This document shows, piece after piece, positions 44,717 through 54,504 of a stretch of 64,000 nt of DNA. The translations under genes were made by a program, and so were the position numbers. Numbering within the stretch: the stretch's first letter is position 1; each line of letters begins with the position of its first letter. Under the pieces are notes generated by a model that was not told the DNA's origin, made no database searches, and worked only from the letters and a program-made list of their open reading frames with translations. Source of the DNA: Muribaculaceae bacterium (lineage in GTDB: Bacteria; Bacteroidota; Bacteroidia; Bacteroidales; Muribaculaceae); assembly GCA_023667015.1 (NCBI GenBank), contig JAMPAX010000001.1, forward strand, positions 233,343 through 297,342, read 5' to 3'.

Positions 44717-45907
44717 ATGCGAAAACTACATATTTATCTTGCTACGGCTATTACACTCATTTCATTCAATGCCAATGCTGCCCAGACAGCAGTTGGAGAT
44801 AGCCTTCAGCGGGAACCCAAACTCAGCATCAAACCCTGCGGCCGACTGCTGATGGATGGTGCACTCTACGCCTCACCTCAGAAAGATATGTTTAAAGATG
44901 GCGTAGCTATCCCCGATGTCCGCCTTGGTGCCAAACTGGACTATGGCAATTGGAAAGCTGTCATTGAAGTGGGCTATGCCTACAATAAGGTAGGACTCAA
45001 AGACCTGTATATGGAATATGACTTCAACAGCCATAATCTCATTCGTATAGGCTCTTTCATCCATCAGTATGGTCTGCAGAGTTCTACGGGTGCATCGATG
45101 AAAATAACGATGGAAGAACCGGTAAGCAATGCTATCTTTAACGATCCTCGTCAGCTCGGCGTCATGTTTATTCATAGCGCCAAGAACTACTTTGTCACAG
45201 CCAGTGCCCATGCTGAGCCGAGTGCTACCACCGTGATTCTACGTCCTCAACAATATACCCAAGAAGGATACGGCTTTCGCTCGCGCCTTGTGGGACGGCC
45301 GATAGCAGAAAACGGCAGAGTAGCTCAGATAGGCTTCTCCGCAGGCTTCGCCACTCCTCAGCGTACGGGAGATCCCGACATCCACAATGCCTTCCAACTG
45401 AAGGCAGACTACCCCACCAAGGTTTCACAAGTAACAGCACTTGATGCCACTGTCTCCGATGCCCGTAACATGTGGAAGTTCACCCCCGAAATACTCCTCA
45501 ATTATGGTCCTGTGGCTCTCGAAAGTCAATATTATTGGACTCGAATTTCTCGCCGCCACAACCTGTATCACTTCACTGGTCAAGGAGCCTACGTCTTCTT
45601 GCGCGGACTGATTCTCGGCGGCGACTACTCCTACTCTCCAATGATTGCAGCCCTTGCTACCCCCAAGCCTAAATCACTCGAAGCCGTTGTTGGCTACAAC
45701 TATACCGATGTCACCTCTGCCAAAGCCGGCATATATGGTGGTAGGCTCAACAACTTCACATTAACCTTCAACTACTACATTAACAAATATATGCTCTGCA
45801 GACTCCACTACAGCTACACCCACACATGGGGCCGGCGCGATGCCTCCGGTGAGGTGCCCTCAGTAAGCGTCAATGGTTTCATGGCTCGCCTTCAGGTGCT
45901 GTTTTGA
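44717..45907 (+). CDS. Outer-membrane porin (phosphate-selective O/P-like)
   Basis: A signal peptide (LATAITLISFNANAA) is followed by about 370 residues of alternating beta strands that look like a 16-strand barrel, ending in SVNGFMARLQVLF with a terminal Phe. The pattern (GRLLMDGALYAS, DVRLGAKLDYGNWKAVIEVGYAYNKV in pieces) is that of the porin O/P group of Bacteroidetes. The ATG at 44717 is chosen over a longer frame; it gives 396 residues. Confidence 0.75.
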   Translation: MRKLHIYLATAITLISFNANAAQTAVGDSLQREPKLSIKPCGRLLMDGALYASPQKDMFKDGVAIPDVRLGAKLDYGNWKAVIEVGYAYNKVGLKDLYMEYDFNSHNLIRIGSFIHQYGLQSSTGASMKITMEEPVSNAIFNDPRQLGVMFIHSAKNYFVTASAHAEPSATTVILRPQQYTQEGYGFRSRLVGRPIAENGRVAQIGFSAGFATPQRTGDPDIHNAFQLKADYPTKVSQVTALDATVSDARNMWKFTPEILLNYGPVALESQYYWTRISRRHNLYHFTGQGAYVFLRGLILGGDYSYSPMIAALATPKPKSLEAVVGYNYTDVTSAKAGIYGGRLNNFTLTFNYYINKYMLCRLHYSYTHTWGRRDASGEVPSVSVNGFMARLQVLF

Positions 45908-45926
45908 GAGTCGAGAGTCGAGAGTT
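45906..45926 (+). repeat. Three tandem 7-bp units (GAGAGTC/T)
   Basis: GAGAGTC, GAGAGTC and GAGAGTT lie between the porin stop and the glycosyltransferase ATG, 6 bases before that ATG. Confidence 0.75.
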
Positions 45927-45932
45927 TAGAGA

Positions 45933-47132
45933 ATGAAACGGGTATATATTGTTAATATCACTAAGAATCGGGGGTCTACAGGCAGAATATGTGAACATAT
46001 CGGCCTGACGGCTATCCACAATGGCTGGGAAGTGCGTCTCGGCCATGGCGCCCGCTTCTGTGGAGATTCGCAACTGGACACCTTCATGTTCAGCAACCTT
46101 CGGTCTGAATATCTTCATGCCCTTCGCAGCCGACTTTTCGATGGTGAAGGTCTCGGCTCCAAAGCTGCCACACGCAGTCTAATAGCCGATATTGCCCGCT
46201 TCAAGCCCAACATAGTCCATCTCAACAATCTCCACGGCTATTTCATCAATATTCCGATACTCTTCGATTTCCTCGCCAAGCAGAATATCAAGACTGTCAT
46301 CACCATGCACGATGTCTGGAACGTCACCGGACATTGTGTGCACTTCGACCCCGCAGACTGTACACGCTGGAAGAGAGAATGTCATGACTGTCCACTGCAA
46401 AAGAAAGGTCCCAAGAGATCCCTAATCGATCGAAGCCGCCGTAATTTCAAGCTGAAGAAAAGAATTTTCCAAGACGCTGACATCCACCTTGTAGTGGTCT
46501 CCGACTGGCTGGGAGACGTTGTCCAAGAATCTGTCACCTTAAGCGGAAAACCACTGACAGTCATTAAAAACGGTATTGACTTGAGTATCTTCAATACCAA
46601 AGGGCGCATGCCTCAAGAAGGGAAATTCCGCATCCTTGCCCTCTCAAACGTATGGCATCGCGACAAGGGTCTTCAAGACATCTTCGGGCTACGCCAACAT
46701 CTCAGTGATGAATACGAAATAGTAATGGTAGGGCTAACAGAATCTCAACTTAAGGCACTTCCGGAGGGAATTGATGGTCATGGATTAATCCCCGGCCAAG
46801 AGAAATTAGCCGACATGTATCGCAGTTGCGATGTGCTCGTAAACCCCTCCTACGCTGACAGCTACAGCACCGTCAATGCCGAAGCTATAGCCTGCGGCAC
46901 GCGTGTAGTCACCTATCACACCGGAGGCAACATAGAGACAATCACCCCCGACACCGGAAGAGTCGTAGAAAAGGGGAATGTCGAGGCAATGGCCAGAGCC
47001 GTAGAAGAACTCTGCGCCACTCCCCCATCAATTGAGCGCTGCCGGAATTTCGCCCTCCAAAACCTCGACAAAGACAAATGTTTCGCTAAATATATAGACT
47101 TGTACAATTATCTTAGTTGCGAAGCTACTTAG
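45933..47132 (+). CDS. GT4 family glycosyltransferase
   Basis: A two-domain GT-B enzyme. The N-terminal half has NITKNRGSTGRICEHIG (Gly-rich acceptor loop) and TMHDVWNVTGHCVHF. The C-terminal half has the donor site IKNGIDLSIFN, LVNPSYADSYSTVNAEAIACGT with its Glu, and NIETITPD. It has 399 residues and no membrane segment. It probably adds a sugar to a surface polysaccharide or lipid, donor unknown. No other glycan genes are adjacent. Confidence 0.85.
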   Translation: MKRVYIVNITKNRGSTGRICEHIGLTAIHNGWEVRLGHGARFCGDSQLDTFMFSNLRSEYLHALRSRLFDGEGLGSKAATRSLIADIARFKPNIVHLNNLHGYFINIPILFDFLAKQNIKTVITMHDVWNVTGHCVHFDPADCTRWKRECHDCPLQKKGPKRSLIDRSRRNFKLKKRIFQDADIHLVVVSDWLGDVVQESVTLSGKPLTVIKNGIDLSIFNTKGRMPQEGKFRILALSNVWHRDKGLQDIFGLRQHLSDEYEIVMVGLTESQLKALPEGIDGHGLIPGQEKLADMYRSCDVLVNPSYADSYSTVNAEAIACGTRVVTYHTGGNIETITPDTGRVVEKGNVEAMARAVEELCATPPSIERCRNFALQNLDKDKCFAKYIDLYNYLSCEAT

Positions 47133-47206
47133 ATAATTGTAGTTGAGAGGTTGGAGGTTAGATAACACCGACAATATTTTTAAATGAAATAATCGAGAAA
47201 AATAAT

Positions 47207-47518
47207 ATGGACTGGAAAGATGCACTCGGCTCATTATTAGATAGCGGCACTCTCCCTGAGGGAGAAGACTCCATCCGGGAAGAAGAGCCGACAAAACCGA
47301 AACGCCAGAAACTGAACATAATCCTCGACAAGAAAGGTCGCAAGGGTAAGACCGCCACTCTGATTGAAGGCTTCGACCTGCCGCAGGAGGAAGTGGAACA
47401 AATTGCACGCGAACTAAAAAAACGCATAGGCACAGGGGGAAGTGTACGCAGAGGCGACATCCTCCTGCAAGGCGACTGGCGCGAAAAAGCCCGCGAAATC
47501 CTCAACGAAATTCTATAA
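47207..47518 (+). CDS. SUI1/YciH-type translation initiation factor
   Basis: A 103-residue protein with the SUI1 (eIF1-like) domain from about residue 30: DKKGRKGKTATLIEGFDLP, then ELKKRIGTGGSVRRGDILLQ and GDWREKAREIL. In bacteria YciH-like proteins affect start codon choice and stress translation. It starts well before the helicase gene, whose ATG is 5 bases after its stop, so they are probably cotranslated. Confidence 0.85.
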   Translation: MDWKDALGSLLDSGTLPEGEDSIREEEPTKPKRQKLNIILDKKGRKGKTATLIEGFDLPQEEVEQIARELKKRIGTGGSVRRGDILLQGDWREKAREILNEIL

Positions 47519-47522
47519 CTCA

Positions 47523-50500
47523 ATGCTTACAATACAGAAAGCTTCCGCCGGCAGCGGAAAGACATACACACTTGCCAAGACCTATATCCGACTGATGATT
47601 ACCATCCCCGTGAAGGGGCGTCACCCCCGCTTGCGTAAGGATCGGGAAATCGGTGATGCACTGCGCCATATCCTTGCCGTCACCTTCACTAATAAGGCCA
47701 CCGACGAGATGAAGCTGAGAATCATCAACCGTCTGGCCGACATGGCAACGTTCACAAAAGAAGATCTCGCAAAGTCTCCTAAGGATTGGCCCGACTATCT
47801 CCACGACATTGCCACAGAGACACATGAAGACCCGATGAAGGTAGTTCAAGCTGCCCGGACCGCCCTGAACAGTATCCTCTTTGACTATTCAAATTTCAGC
47901 GTTTCCACCATTGACTCCTTCTTCCAGACTATCCTGCGCACCTTCGCCTATGAGACAGACCTCAACGACAACTACCAACTGGAAATAAATGCCGAAGCCA
48001 CAAACTCCGCCGGTATTGATGCCACTCTCGAGGATATCGTCAGCAACAGAAATCCCCGTACTCGCCGGTGGCTTAACGACCTGATGAAGGAGCAGCGCAA
48101 CGGTGGTACATCATGGAATCCCTTCCAGAAGTCCGATTCAAAGAAATCCCTATATAACATTCTGATGAAGAATGTTGAAAAAATGGAGAGTGAAGACTTC
48201 AAGACAAATACCGCTGCTCTCGATAAATACTTCGCCTCCCCTATTGGGAAGAGTCTGTATCAGTCTTACACTGAAATCAAGCACAATATTAAAGATACCC
48301 TGACGCCATATTTCCTGAAGGTAAGGGAAGTAGGAAAACAACTATATGAATCATTCGCACAAGCCGGAATGGGAATAAAGGAGTATGGACGGGGAAACCT
48401 CGAAAGTCAACTTAAATATGTGGCTAACGGATCGGACTTCATGCCGACTAAGGTCTTCAATCCCAGCACCTCGACAAATGCCTTCAAGGCTAATCTTAAA
48501 GGCTTGGCAACAAGCCCTAAAGAATCACCGTTCTACAATGAAATTCAAGCTCTTCACATAGAATTTAACGAAGCCTACGGGGAATGGAAAAGAGAATTCG
48601 ACGCGCTGAAAATTCCTCTCTGGGAAGTATACAGCGAACTCCTTCCTTTTGTGCCCATCCTCCACGATATTAGCGAGAATATCCACGAGATTCTCACCTC
48701 CGGCAATACGATGCAGATTAGTGATACCAACACTATGCTCCATAAGATTATCGCTGAGGATGAAACTCCCTTCATCTACGAACGTCTCGGCTCGCGTATC
48801 AACCATTTCCTGATTGATGAATTTCAAGACACAAGCCGCCTGCAATGGAGCAACTTCTATCCTCTGCTGCTCGAAAGCGAGAGCTACAACTTTGAAAACC
48901 TGATTATCGGCGATGCCAAGCAGAGTATCTACCGCTTTCGTAATGCCGAACCCGACTTGATTGTCAGCGAAGTGCCTGGGGCTTTTCCCGGACATCATCC
49001 CGCCGGAAATTGCGATGCCGAAAACACCAACCATCGTAGTCTACGCCGCATCGTAGACTTCAACAACCATTTCTTCGACTTCCTCAGCAAATCACTGAGC
49101 GACAACCTCGCGAACCTCTATTCCAACGTTCGCCAACCGGCCTCGGAGGAAGATCCGCTGGGATACGTTGAAGTCAACTTCTTCAACTCCAAAGAGAAAG
49201 ACGAGGAAAATTCCAAGATTCCCACCCATTTCAGCAAAGCCGGAGAGCTTGTAAGGTCGATACTCGACCGCGGCTACCGCCAGAAAGATATAGCATTTCT
49301 GGTGACAGCCAACGATGATGGCATTGCCATAATTGACTCCCTGATACAATACAACTCCCGGCATGAAGACCCCTCCATGAAGATTGAATTTATCTCCGAC
49401 CAGTCCCTTCTGATTTCTAATTCTCGTGCCGTTAAAACTATCATATCCTCGTTCCGAACTATCGGTGAAGGTCTAGACTCAGAAAATAATTCAGAAAGTA
49501 ACGAAGATATCCCTGAGAAGGAGAACTATTCTGAGAAAAAATCGCTGCGTCCGAAGTCTACGGATTGGTACAAGATTGCATCCCGCTTCAGCTACATGTC
49601 TACTATTCGTCCGGATGCACAGCCCCACGAGATTATCAATCAGCTAATGAACGGTCTATCTCCCTCTGAGCAACTTGCCGAAATGCTGAAGGATATGCAG
49701 TCGGTGACGCTCCCTTCGCTGACAGAGGCTATAATTGAACACAGTGTGAGTCAAGACTTGCGGCGCAGCGATGCTCCATTCTTAGCAGCATTTCAGGATT
49801 GTGTGATGGCCTATTGCGAATCCAAACCTTCTGATATCGCATCGTTTCTCGATTGGTGGGATTCTTACGGAAACTCTCTCTCTATTGCATCTTCGGAGGA
49901 TATTGAGGGAGTGCGCATTATGACAATCCATAAGTCTAAGGGATTGGAATTCCCTGTGGTCATCCTCCCTAACGCAAAAATGAACTTTACCTATAGGTCT
50001 AATGACTGGAGCTGGGTAGAGCCTGACAAATCCTTCCCACAGCACAACAAACTTCCACCCCTACTACCGATTATAGTGAGCAAAAAGCTCGAAGGCACTC
50101 CTCATGAACATCTATACAAAGAAGCTGAAGCTGCCCACAAAATGGATAAACTGAACCTGGCATACGTAGGCTTCACTCGTGCCGTCAACGAGCTATATGT
50201 TTATGCCGGCATCTCCTTTAAGGACAATAAGGGGAAAATGGTGCCGAGTTCTAAAAATATAGGAACTTCTCTATTTAAATTTGCTGAAGACACCGCTACC
50301 ATCAATTCTGAGCCACTCCTTGGAGGGAACCTCGAGGATGACTACGTAACAACATTGACATTCGGATCACCATTGCAACTGCAAGATTTAGAATACCTCA
50401 AGTCTAGGAAGAGCAATAACAATAAAGTGAAACATGCGGAGCCTCAGAAACGTCTGCGCAAACTCGAAGACTATCACGTCTGTCGCGACTGCGCTATGCT

Positions 50501-50990
50501 GACGTATGTTCCCAATGACAATCCCCCTATGTTTGATGACGAAGACCCACGATCGGAGGGTAATATCATGCACGAGATTATGTCGAATGTAATCGTGGCA
50601 GAGGACCTCGACAGGAGTTTGCTAAAAATGTCGGTAAGAGGAATTGTCGATCCGAAAACGCTGCAGGGAATAGGGATCCTACTTAAAGAGGCAATGAAGA
50701 GAGAGGAACATCGAGGATGGTTCAATCCGGGATGGAAAGTAATCAACGAGCGCGACATAGCCTTGAATACGAAAGAAGGTAAGCGCTATGTAAGTCGTCC
50801 GGACAGAGTCATGGTCGATGCTGAGGGAAATGCCGTAGTCATAGACTATAAATTCGGCCACAAAACCGAGGAAAAACGCTATGAGCGACAGGTCAGCAAC
50901 TATATGCGAGCTCTAAAGAAAGCCGGATACAAGACCATAACGGGCTACCTCTGGTACGTCACTGAGTCCAAAGTTCAAGAAATCAAGTAG
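47523..50990 (+). CDS. AddA-like helicase-nuclease
   Basis: A UvrD/Rep superfamily 1 helicase fused to a RecB-type nuclease, acting in recombination repair of double-strand breaks. Walker A is QKASAGSGKTYTL at residues 5-17. VTFTNKATDEM, DEFQDTSRLQW and GDAKQSIYRFR are the next motifs. IHKSKGLEFPVVIL and YVGFTRAVNEL are motifs V and VI. The C-terminal PD-(D/E)XK end has RPDRVMVDAEG and VIDYKFGHK. The chosen ATG (47523) begins just before the helicase motif and gives 1155 residues. No AddB-like partner is next to it, so it may be unpaired or the partner is elsewhere. Confidence 0.88.
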   Translation: MLTIQKASAGSGKTYTLAKTYIRLMITIPVKGRHPRLRKDREIGDALRHILAVTFTNKATDEMKLRIINRLADMATFTKEDLAKSPKDWPDYLHDIATETHEDPMKVVQAARTALNSILFDYSNFSVSTIDSFFQTILRTFAYETDLNDNYQLEINAEATNSAGIDATLEDIVSNRNPRTRRWLNDLMKEQRNGGTSWNPFQKSDSKKSLYNILMKNVEKMESEDFKTNTAALDKYFASPIGKSLYQSYTEIKHNIKDTLTPYFLKVREVGKQLYESFAQAGMGIKEYGRGNLESQLKYVANGSDFMPTKVFNPSTSTNAFKANLKGLATSPKESPFYNEIQALHIEFNEAYGEWKREFDALKIPLWEVYSELLPFVPILHDISENIHEILTSGNTMQISDTNTMLHKIIAEDETPFIYERLGSRINHFLIDEFQDTSRLQWSNFYPLLLESESYNFENLIIGDAKQSIYRFRNAEPDLIVSEVPGAFPGHHPAGNCDAENTNHRSLRRIVDFNNHFFDFLSKSLSDNLANLYSNVRQPASEEDPLGYVEVNFFNSKEKDEENSKIPTHFSKAGELVRSILDRGYRQKDIAFLVTANDDGIAIIDSLIQYNSRHEDPSMKIEFISDQSLLISNSRAVKTIISSFRTIGEGLDSENNSESNEDIPEKENYSEKKSLRPKSTDWYKIASRFSYMSTIRPDAQPHEIINQLMNGLSPSEQLAEMLKDMQSVTLPSLTEAIIEHSVSQDLRRSDAPFLAAFQDCVMAYCESKPSDIASFLDWWDSYGNSLSIASSEDIEGVRIMTIHKSKGLEFPVVILPNAKMNFTYRSNDWSWVEPDKSFPQHNKLPPLLPIIVSKKLEGTPHEHLYKEAEAAHKMDKLNLAYVGFTRAVNELYVYAGISFKDNKGKMVPSSKNIGTSLFKFAEDTATINSEPLLGGNLEDDYVTTLTFGSPLQLQDLEYLKSRKSNNNKVKHAEPQKRLRKLEDYHVCRDCAMLTYVPNDNPPMFDDEDPRSEGNIMHEIMSNVIVAEDLDRSLLKMSVRGIVDPKTLQGIGILLKEAMKREEHRGWFNPGWKVINERDIALNTKEGKRYVSRPDRVMVDAEGNAVVIDYKFGHKTEEKRYERQVSNYMRALKKAGYKTITGYLWYVTESKVQEIK

Positions 50991-51012
50991 CACAGCGGGT
51001 CGCCTGTGCTAC
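50987..51012. terminator. Hairpin between converging genes
   Basis: GTAGCACAG (50987-50995) pairs with CTGTGCTAC (51004-51012), covering the stop of the helicase gene and 6 bases before the stop of the OmpA gene. Confidence 0.6.
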
Positions 51013-51018
51013 CTTGGG

Positions 51019-51777
51019 TTATCTGTTGGAGGCCTGGGCGTTTTGGATCATCTGCTTGTCAGCGGTGATATAGATTTCTACACGTCGGTTTTGTGCACGC
51101 CCTGCAGCCGTGGCGTTGGAGGCTACCGGATTGTTCCAACCATCGCCAATTGCTCTCAGTCGCGAATCGGCTACGCCATGTTGCTCAAGATAGTCTACCA
51201 CACTCTGTGCCCGTTCGAGCGAAAGCTTGTTGTTGATCTCCTCAGTGCCGGTGTTGTCAGTATATCCAACGACGGTCACATCTGTCTGAGGAAACTGACT
51301 AAGATTGTAAGCTACCTTCTCAAGGGTTGCATCTGCCTCGGGAGAGAGCGTATAGGAGTTAGTTTGGAAGAGCACCGAATTGCCCAACACTAGCTTGATT
51401 GCATCGAGGTTATTGGAGTCCTTGACAGTCTCAAGACGATAGGCTTCGGCTCCCATCTCAGCAAGACCACGGACGGAGTCGAGTTGTTGTTGCAGAGCGT
51501 TGCGCTGACGATCCATAGCATTGCCAACGAGAGCACCGGTGCCGGCACCCAGAGCACTGCCTACAAGAGCACCAATCCAGGTGCCCTTTCCGCCACCTAT
51601 GAGCGCACCGATGCCGGTGCCAATGGTTGCCCCGGCGAGACCTCCGGCTGTAGCACCCTGTCCGGCCTGTGTCATCCCATTCCACGTTTTCTTTATAGAG
51701 CTACACCCCATGGGTACAATCAGCAATGCACAAAGCCCAAAGGCAATCATCGCATGTCCAAATTTTCCTGTTCTCAT
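51019..51777 (-). CDS. OmpA family lipoprotein with glycine zipper
   Basis: Lipobox PMGC (Cys25) is followed by a Gly/Ala-rich membrane-associated zipper (about residues 40-88, TAGGLAGATIGTGIGALIGG) and a peptidoglycan-binding OmpA C-terminal domain with VTVVGYTDNTGTEEIN and NRRVEIYI. It has 252 residues. It probably ties the outer membrane to the cell wall. It is transcribed against both neighbours. Confidence 0.9.
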   Translation of the reverse strand: MRTGKFGHAMIAFGLCALLIVPMGCSSIKKTWNGMTQAGQGATAGGLAGATIGTGIGALIGGGKGTWIGALVGSALGAGTGALVGNAMDRQRNALQQQLDSVRGLAEMGAEAYRLETVKDSNNLDAIKLVLGNSVLFQTNSYTLSPEADATLEKVAYNLSQFPQTDVTVVGYTDNTGTEEINNKLSLERAQSVVDYLEQHGVADSRLRAIGDGWNNPVASNATAAGRAQNRRVEIYITADKQMIQNAQASNR

Positions 51778-51836
51778 AGTATCTTTTTTCTATATAACCC
51801 TTTTAACCATGTTTCGGTTTTAAGGACCCTTCCCAG

Positions 51837-51872
51837 AGTCCTTCTCAAAGTCCTTCTCAGAGTCCTTCTCAT
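51837..51872 (+). repeat. Three tandem 12-bp units (AGTCCTTCTCAG)
   Basis: Units start at 51837, 51849 and 51861 with one or two changes. The last unit ends 7 bases before the -33 box of gldE. Confidence 0.8.
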
Positions 51873-51878
51873 ATATTT

Positions 51879-51909
51879 TTTGCGGAATTAGAGAATTGTT
51901 GTAAATTTG
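51879..51909 (+). promoter_or_regulatory. Promoter of gldE
   Basis: TTTG at 51879-51882, a 19-base spacer and TAAATTTG at 51902-51909. Confidence 0.7.
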
Positions 51910-52013
51910 TGGTCTGAACCAACATTTGATTTGCTTTGGATATTGACCCTTTACCGGCTTCTTGTCCGGGATTATCTTTGTTAGTGCTTCTTAGTGAAGC
52001 TATTACTTTCCAT

Positions 52014-53300
52014 ATGCCCGACTCTATGTCTTGGGCAGCATGGGGTTCCCTCATTATCATTGCTATTATTTGCCTGATTATCTCAGCTTTTGTCTCCGGA
52101 AGCGAAATAGCCTTCTTTGGCCTTACTCCGGCAGAACTCGATGAACTCTCAGAGTCGGAAGAGCCGGGAGCTGTGAAGACATGCAATCTCTTGTCGCAGA
52201 GTGAACGCCTCCTGGCCACAATCCTTATAGCCAACAACTTGGTAAACATCACAATGGTAGTGGTCATGACGTTTGCTATCGGACAGGTCATGACGTTCAA
52301 CTCCCCGATTGTCGACTTCCTTTTGCAAACTGTCTTCTTGACGTTTTTGCTATTACTATTCGGAGAAATATTCCCTAAACTCGTAGCTCGTGGCCGCACA
52401 ATGAAATGGGTACTTAATACCTCCGGAATCCTTTCCGTGCTTTTCAAGCTACTCAGCCCACTCTCAAAGTTTATGGTCCGTTCTACGGTCATTATCAATA
52501 GAATAGTCACCAAGAAAGAAATTGATATCTCCGCAGACGAGCTGGAGAAAGCTCTTGAAATTTCCGATATGAAGGAAGGAAAAGACAAGGAAATGCTCGA
52601 GGGTATACTTTCGTTTGGCGAGAAAGAGGTCAGCGACATCATGATATCCCGCGTAGACGTAACAGCTATTGAATATCATGACAACTGGGAACAGGCCCTT
52701 CAGACTATCCTGAAAAGCGGCTATAGCCGCATACCCGTCTACGACACCTCTCAAGACACCATCCGCGGCATCCTCTACAGCAAAGATCTTCTGCCACATA
52801 TCGGAAAGCGCGATAATACATTCCATTGGCAGACTCTCTTAAGAGAGGCATATTTCGTGCCTGAAAGCAGAATGATCGATGACCTTCTGGAAGACTTCCG
52901 AAAGCGCAAAATACATATCGCCATTGTAGTGGATGAATATGGCGGCACCGAGGGTATTGTCACTCTTGAAGATATCATCGAAGAGATTGTAGGTGAAATA
53001 GATGATGAATATGACGACACACGCTCCGTCTACCGCAAGATAGGACCGGACACCTATATCTTTGATGCAAAAGCCTCTCTTGGCGATTTTTGCCATGGCT
53101 GCAACATAGAAGAAGAAGAGCTCGGCGATGTCGGTGATGCTGAAACCCTAGCCGGTCTGCTATTAGAAATTAAAGGGGACTTCCCAAAAAAAGATGAAAC
53201 CTTCCATCGCGGTCCCTGCACCTTCACTGTCTTAGGTATGGAACGCCATCGTATCACACGTGTAAAGGTAGTCATCAATCATCAGGTAGAATCTGAATAA
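52014..53300 (+). CDS. gldE: GldE-type CNNM/CorC membrane protein
   Basis: Four hydrophobic segments of the DUF21 (CNNM) domain are followed by a CBS pair (about residues 205-315, with [10 protein letters not shown] and [24 protein letters not shown] in pieces) and a CorC/HlyC domain. Related proteins export magnesium or support gliding and T9SS in Bacteroidetes. The ATG at 52014 gives 428 residues. A TTG at 51936 would add 26 residues and is less likely. A phosphopantetheinyl transferase gene follows, a pairing I recall in other Bacteroidetes. Confidence 0.82.
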   Translation: MPDSMSWAAWGSLIIIAIICLIISAFVSGSEIAFFGLTPAELDELSESEEPGAVKTCNLLSQSERLLATILIANNLVNITMVVVMTFAIGQVMTFNSPIVDFLLQTVFLTFLLLLFGEIFPKLVARGRTMKWVLNTSGILSVLFKLLSPLSKFMVRSTVIINRIVTKKEIDISADELEKALEISDMKEGKDKEMLEGILSFGEKEVSDIMISRVDVTAIEYHDNWEQALQTILKSGYSRIPVYDTSQDTIRGILYSKDLLPHIGKRDNTFHWQTLLREAYFVPESRMIDDLLEDFRKRKIHIAIVVDEYGGTEGIVTLEDIIEEIVGEIDDEYDDTRSVYRKIGPDTYIFDAKASLGDFCHGCNIEEEELGDVGDAETLAGLLLEIKGDFPKKDETFHRGPCTFTVLGMERHRITRVKVVINHQVESE

Positions 53301-53314
53301 GAGCCAATACATCT

Positions 53315-53995
53315 ATGGAAACCGAATTCATATATTGGAGACATCCTACCGCACCTGGCATAAAAGTAGAAGAGATCAGCGGTGCTGAAAATAAAAGCGG
53401 ACGCCTTTGGATAGAAATGGCTCGACAGATTTATTGCGAAAATGGTAAGGATAATTATAGGCAAATCGGCCATTTCCGGAATGGGGCACCATTCATTGAC
53501 GGCGAAGACAGCCGCATCTCAATAACCCATACCGACCACTTGCTGGCCGTAGCAACTCTTCCACGCACACCCGAAGCAGACCTGCGAGAATTCTCTCCCC
53601 GTACAGCAATAGGGATTGACGCCGAACGCGCCGACCGCGAAAAGGTAATCAAACTTCGCGAACGCTTCCTGAACGAAAATGAGCTGAAGATGATAGATGC
53701 GGAAAGTATTGAACAGAACGTTCTTGCATGGACAATAAAAGAGGCTGCCTATAAAGCAGCCCTCTGTGAAGGACTCAACTTCCGCCGAGACATCTGCATT
53801 GAGAGAATGCCAAAAATCAACGATGCCATCATCGGAGAGCAAGCCGATGGCTTTGGAAGAGTAGTTGTTACCCGCACGCCACTCGAAGTTAAATCATATA
53901 CCTTCGACATATTTACATGGCGCAGCGACGAATGCATAGTGACACTCGCCTACTCCCCTCAATGCGCCAAATTTACCAAAGGTGCAAATGTTTAG
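53315..53995 (+). CDS. 4'-phosphopantetheinyl transferase superfamily protein
   Basis: Adds the phosphopantetheine arm from coenzyme A to carrier proteins. The Mg-binding block IGIDAERADR and the WTIKEAAYKAA motif are visible. It has 226 residues, of the Sfp type. It lies 14 bases after gldE. The carrier protein is not in the window; it could be acyl carrier protein or a biosynthetic one. Confidence 0.82.
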   Translation: METEFIYWRHPTAPGIKVEEISGAENKSGRLWIEMARQIYCENGKDNYRQIGHFRNGAPFIDGEDSRISITHTDHLLAVATLPRTPEADLREFSPRTAIGIDAERADREKVIKLRERFLNENELKMIDAESIEQNVLAWTIKEAAYKAALCEGLNFRRDICIERMPKINDAIIGEQADGFGRVVVTRTPLEVKSYTFDIFTWRSDECIVTLAYSPQCAKFTKGANV

Positions 53996-54017
53996 AGTCC
54001 ATCTCATAAGATGGTTG

Positions 54018-54296
54018 TTAGATAAGGCTACGCAACTGCAACAACACTATTAGAGCTCCTATCAGATATAGAGTGCCGAGTCCGAGTCTACGCGCATTGC
54101 GCTCTGAAAGACGATGTTCCTTCACATAAGAGGATGCTTTATATACTCCACTCTTTACCTCCGACATGATTTTACCAACGTTGATGACCAGAAAGCGGCC
54201 GGCATCTAAGCTGAACACTCGTCGCTGATCATATTCTGCAAATTCATTTCTTTCGTAGCCAATATTCATGGCTCCTGAGTTGTAGCTTACATTCAT
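54018..54296 (-). CDS. Small membrane protein of unknown function
   Basis: A 92-residue protein with a polar N-terminal part and one C-terminal hydrophobic helix (LGTLYLIGALIVLLQLRSLI). No family recognised. A possible -7 box TACCTTTG (54392-54399, minus) lies 95 bases before the ATG, divergent from argS. Confidence 0.5.
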   Translation of the reverse strand: MNVSYNSGAMNIGYERNEFAEYDQRRVFSLDAGRFLVINVGKIMSEVKSGVYKASSYVKEHRLSERNARRLGLGTLYLIGALIVLLQLRSLI

Positions 54297-54391
54297 AATT
54301 TCTGCTCGTTTTAGTGGCTTACTCAGCGTTGATTCCGATATTTTACAACCTTATTCAAATGCTGAACAACCCGAGGTTTGTTTTGATGATG

Positions 54392-54399
54392 CAAAGGTA
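54392..54399 (-). promoter_or_regulatory. -7 box of the small membrane protein gene
   Basis: TACCTTTG on the minus strand; no clear -33 box. Confidence 0.4.
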
Positions 54400-54445
54400 A
54401 AACCGCACCCCTGCCAACTTACGGCACTTAATTGTTAATTAATGT

Positions 54446-54480
54446 TAATTTTGCAGATATCGCAATATTTCCTAATTTTG
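54446..54480 (+). promoter_or_regulatory. Promoter region of argS with two -7 boxes
   Basis: TAATTTTG occurs at 54446-54453 and 54473-54480. The TTTG of the first (54450-54453) also stands 19 bases from the second box and can serve as its -33 element. Confidence 0.6.
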
Positions 54481-54504
54481 CAGTAAGAAAAATTATTGAT
54501 AGCA

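Noticed and set aside
51936..52013. TTG-start extension of gldE
   Set aside because: It adds 26 residues without a family match and starts with a rare codon; the ATG at 52014 fits the first membrane helix better.
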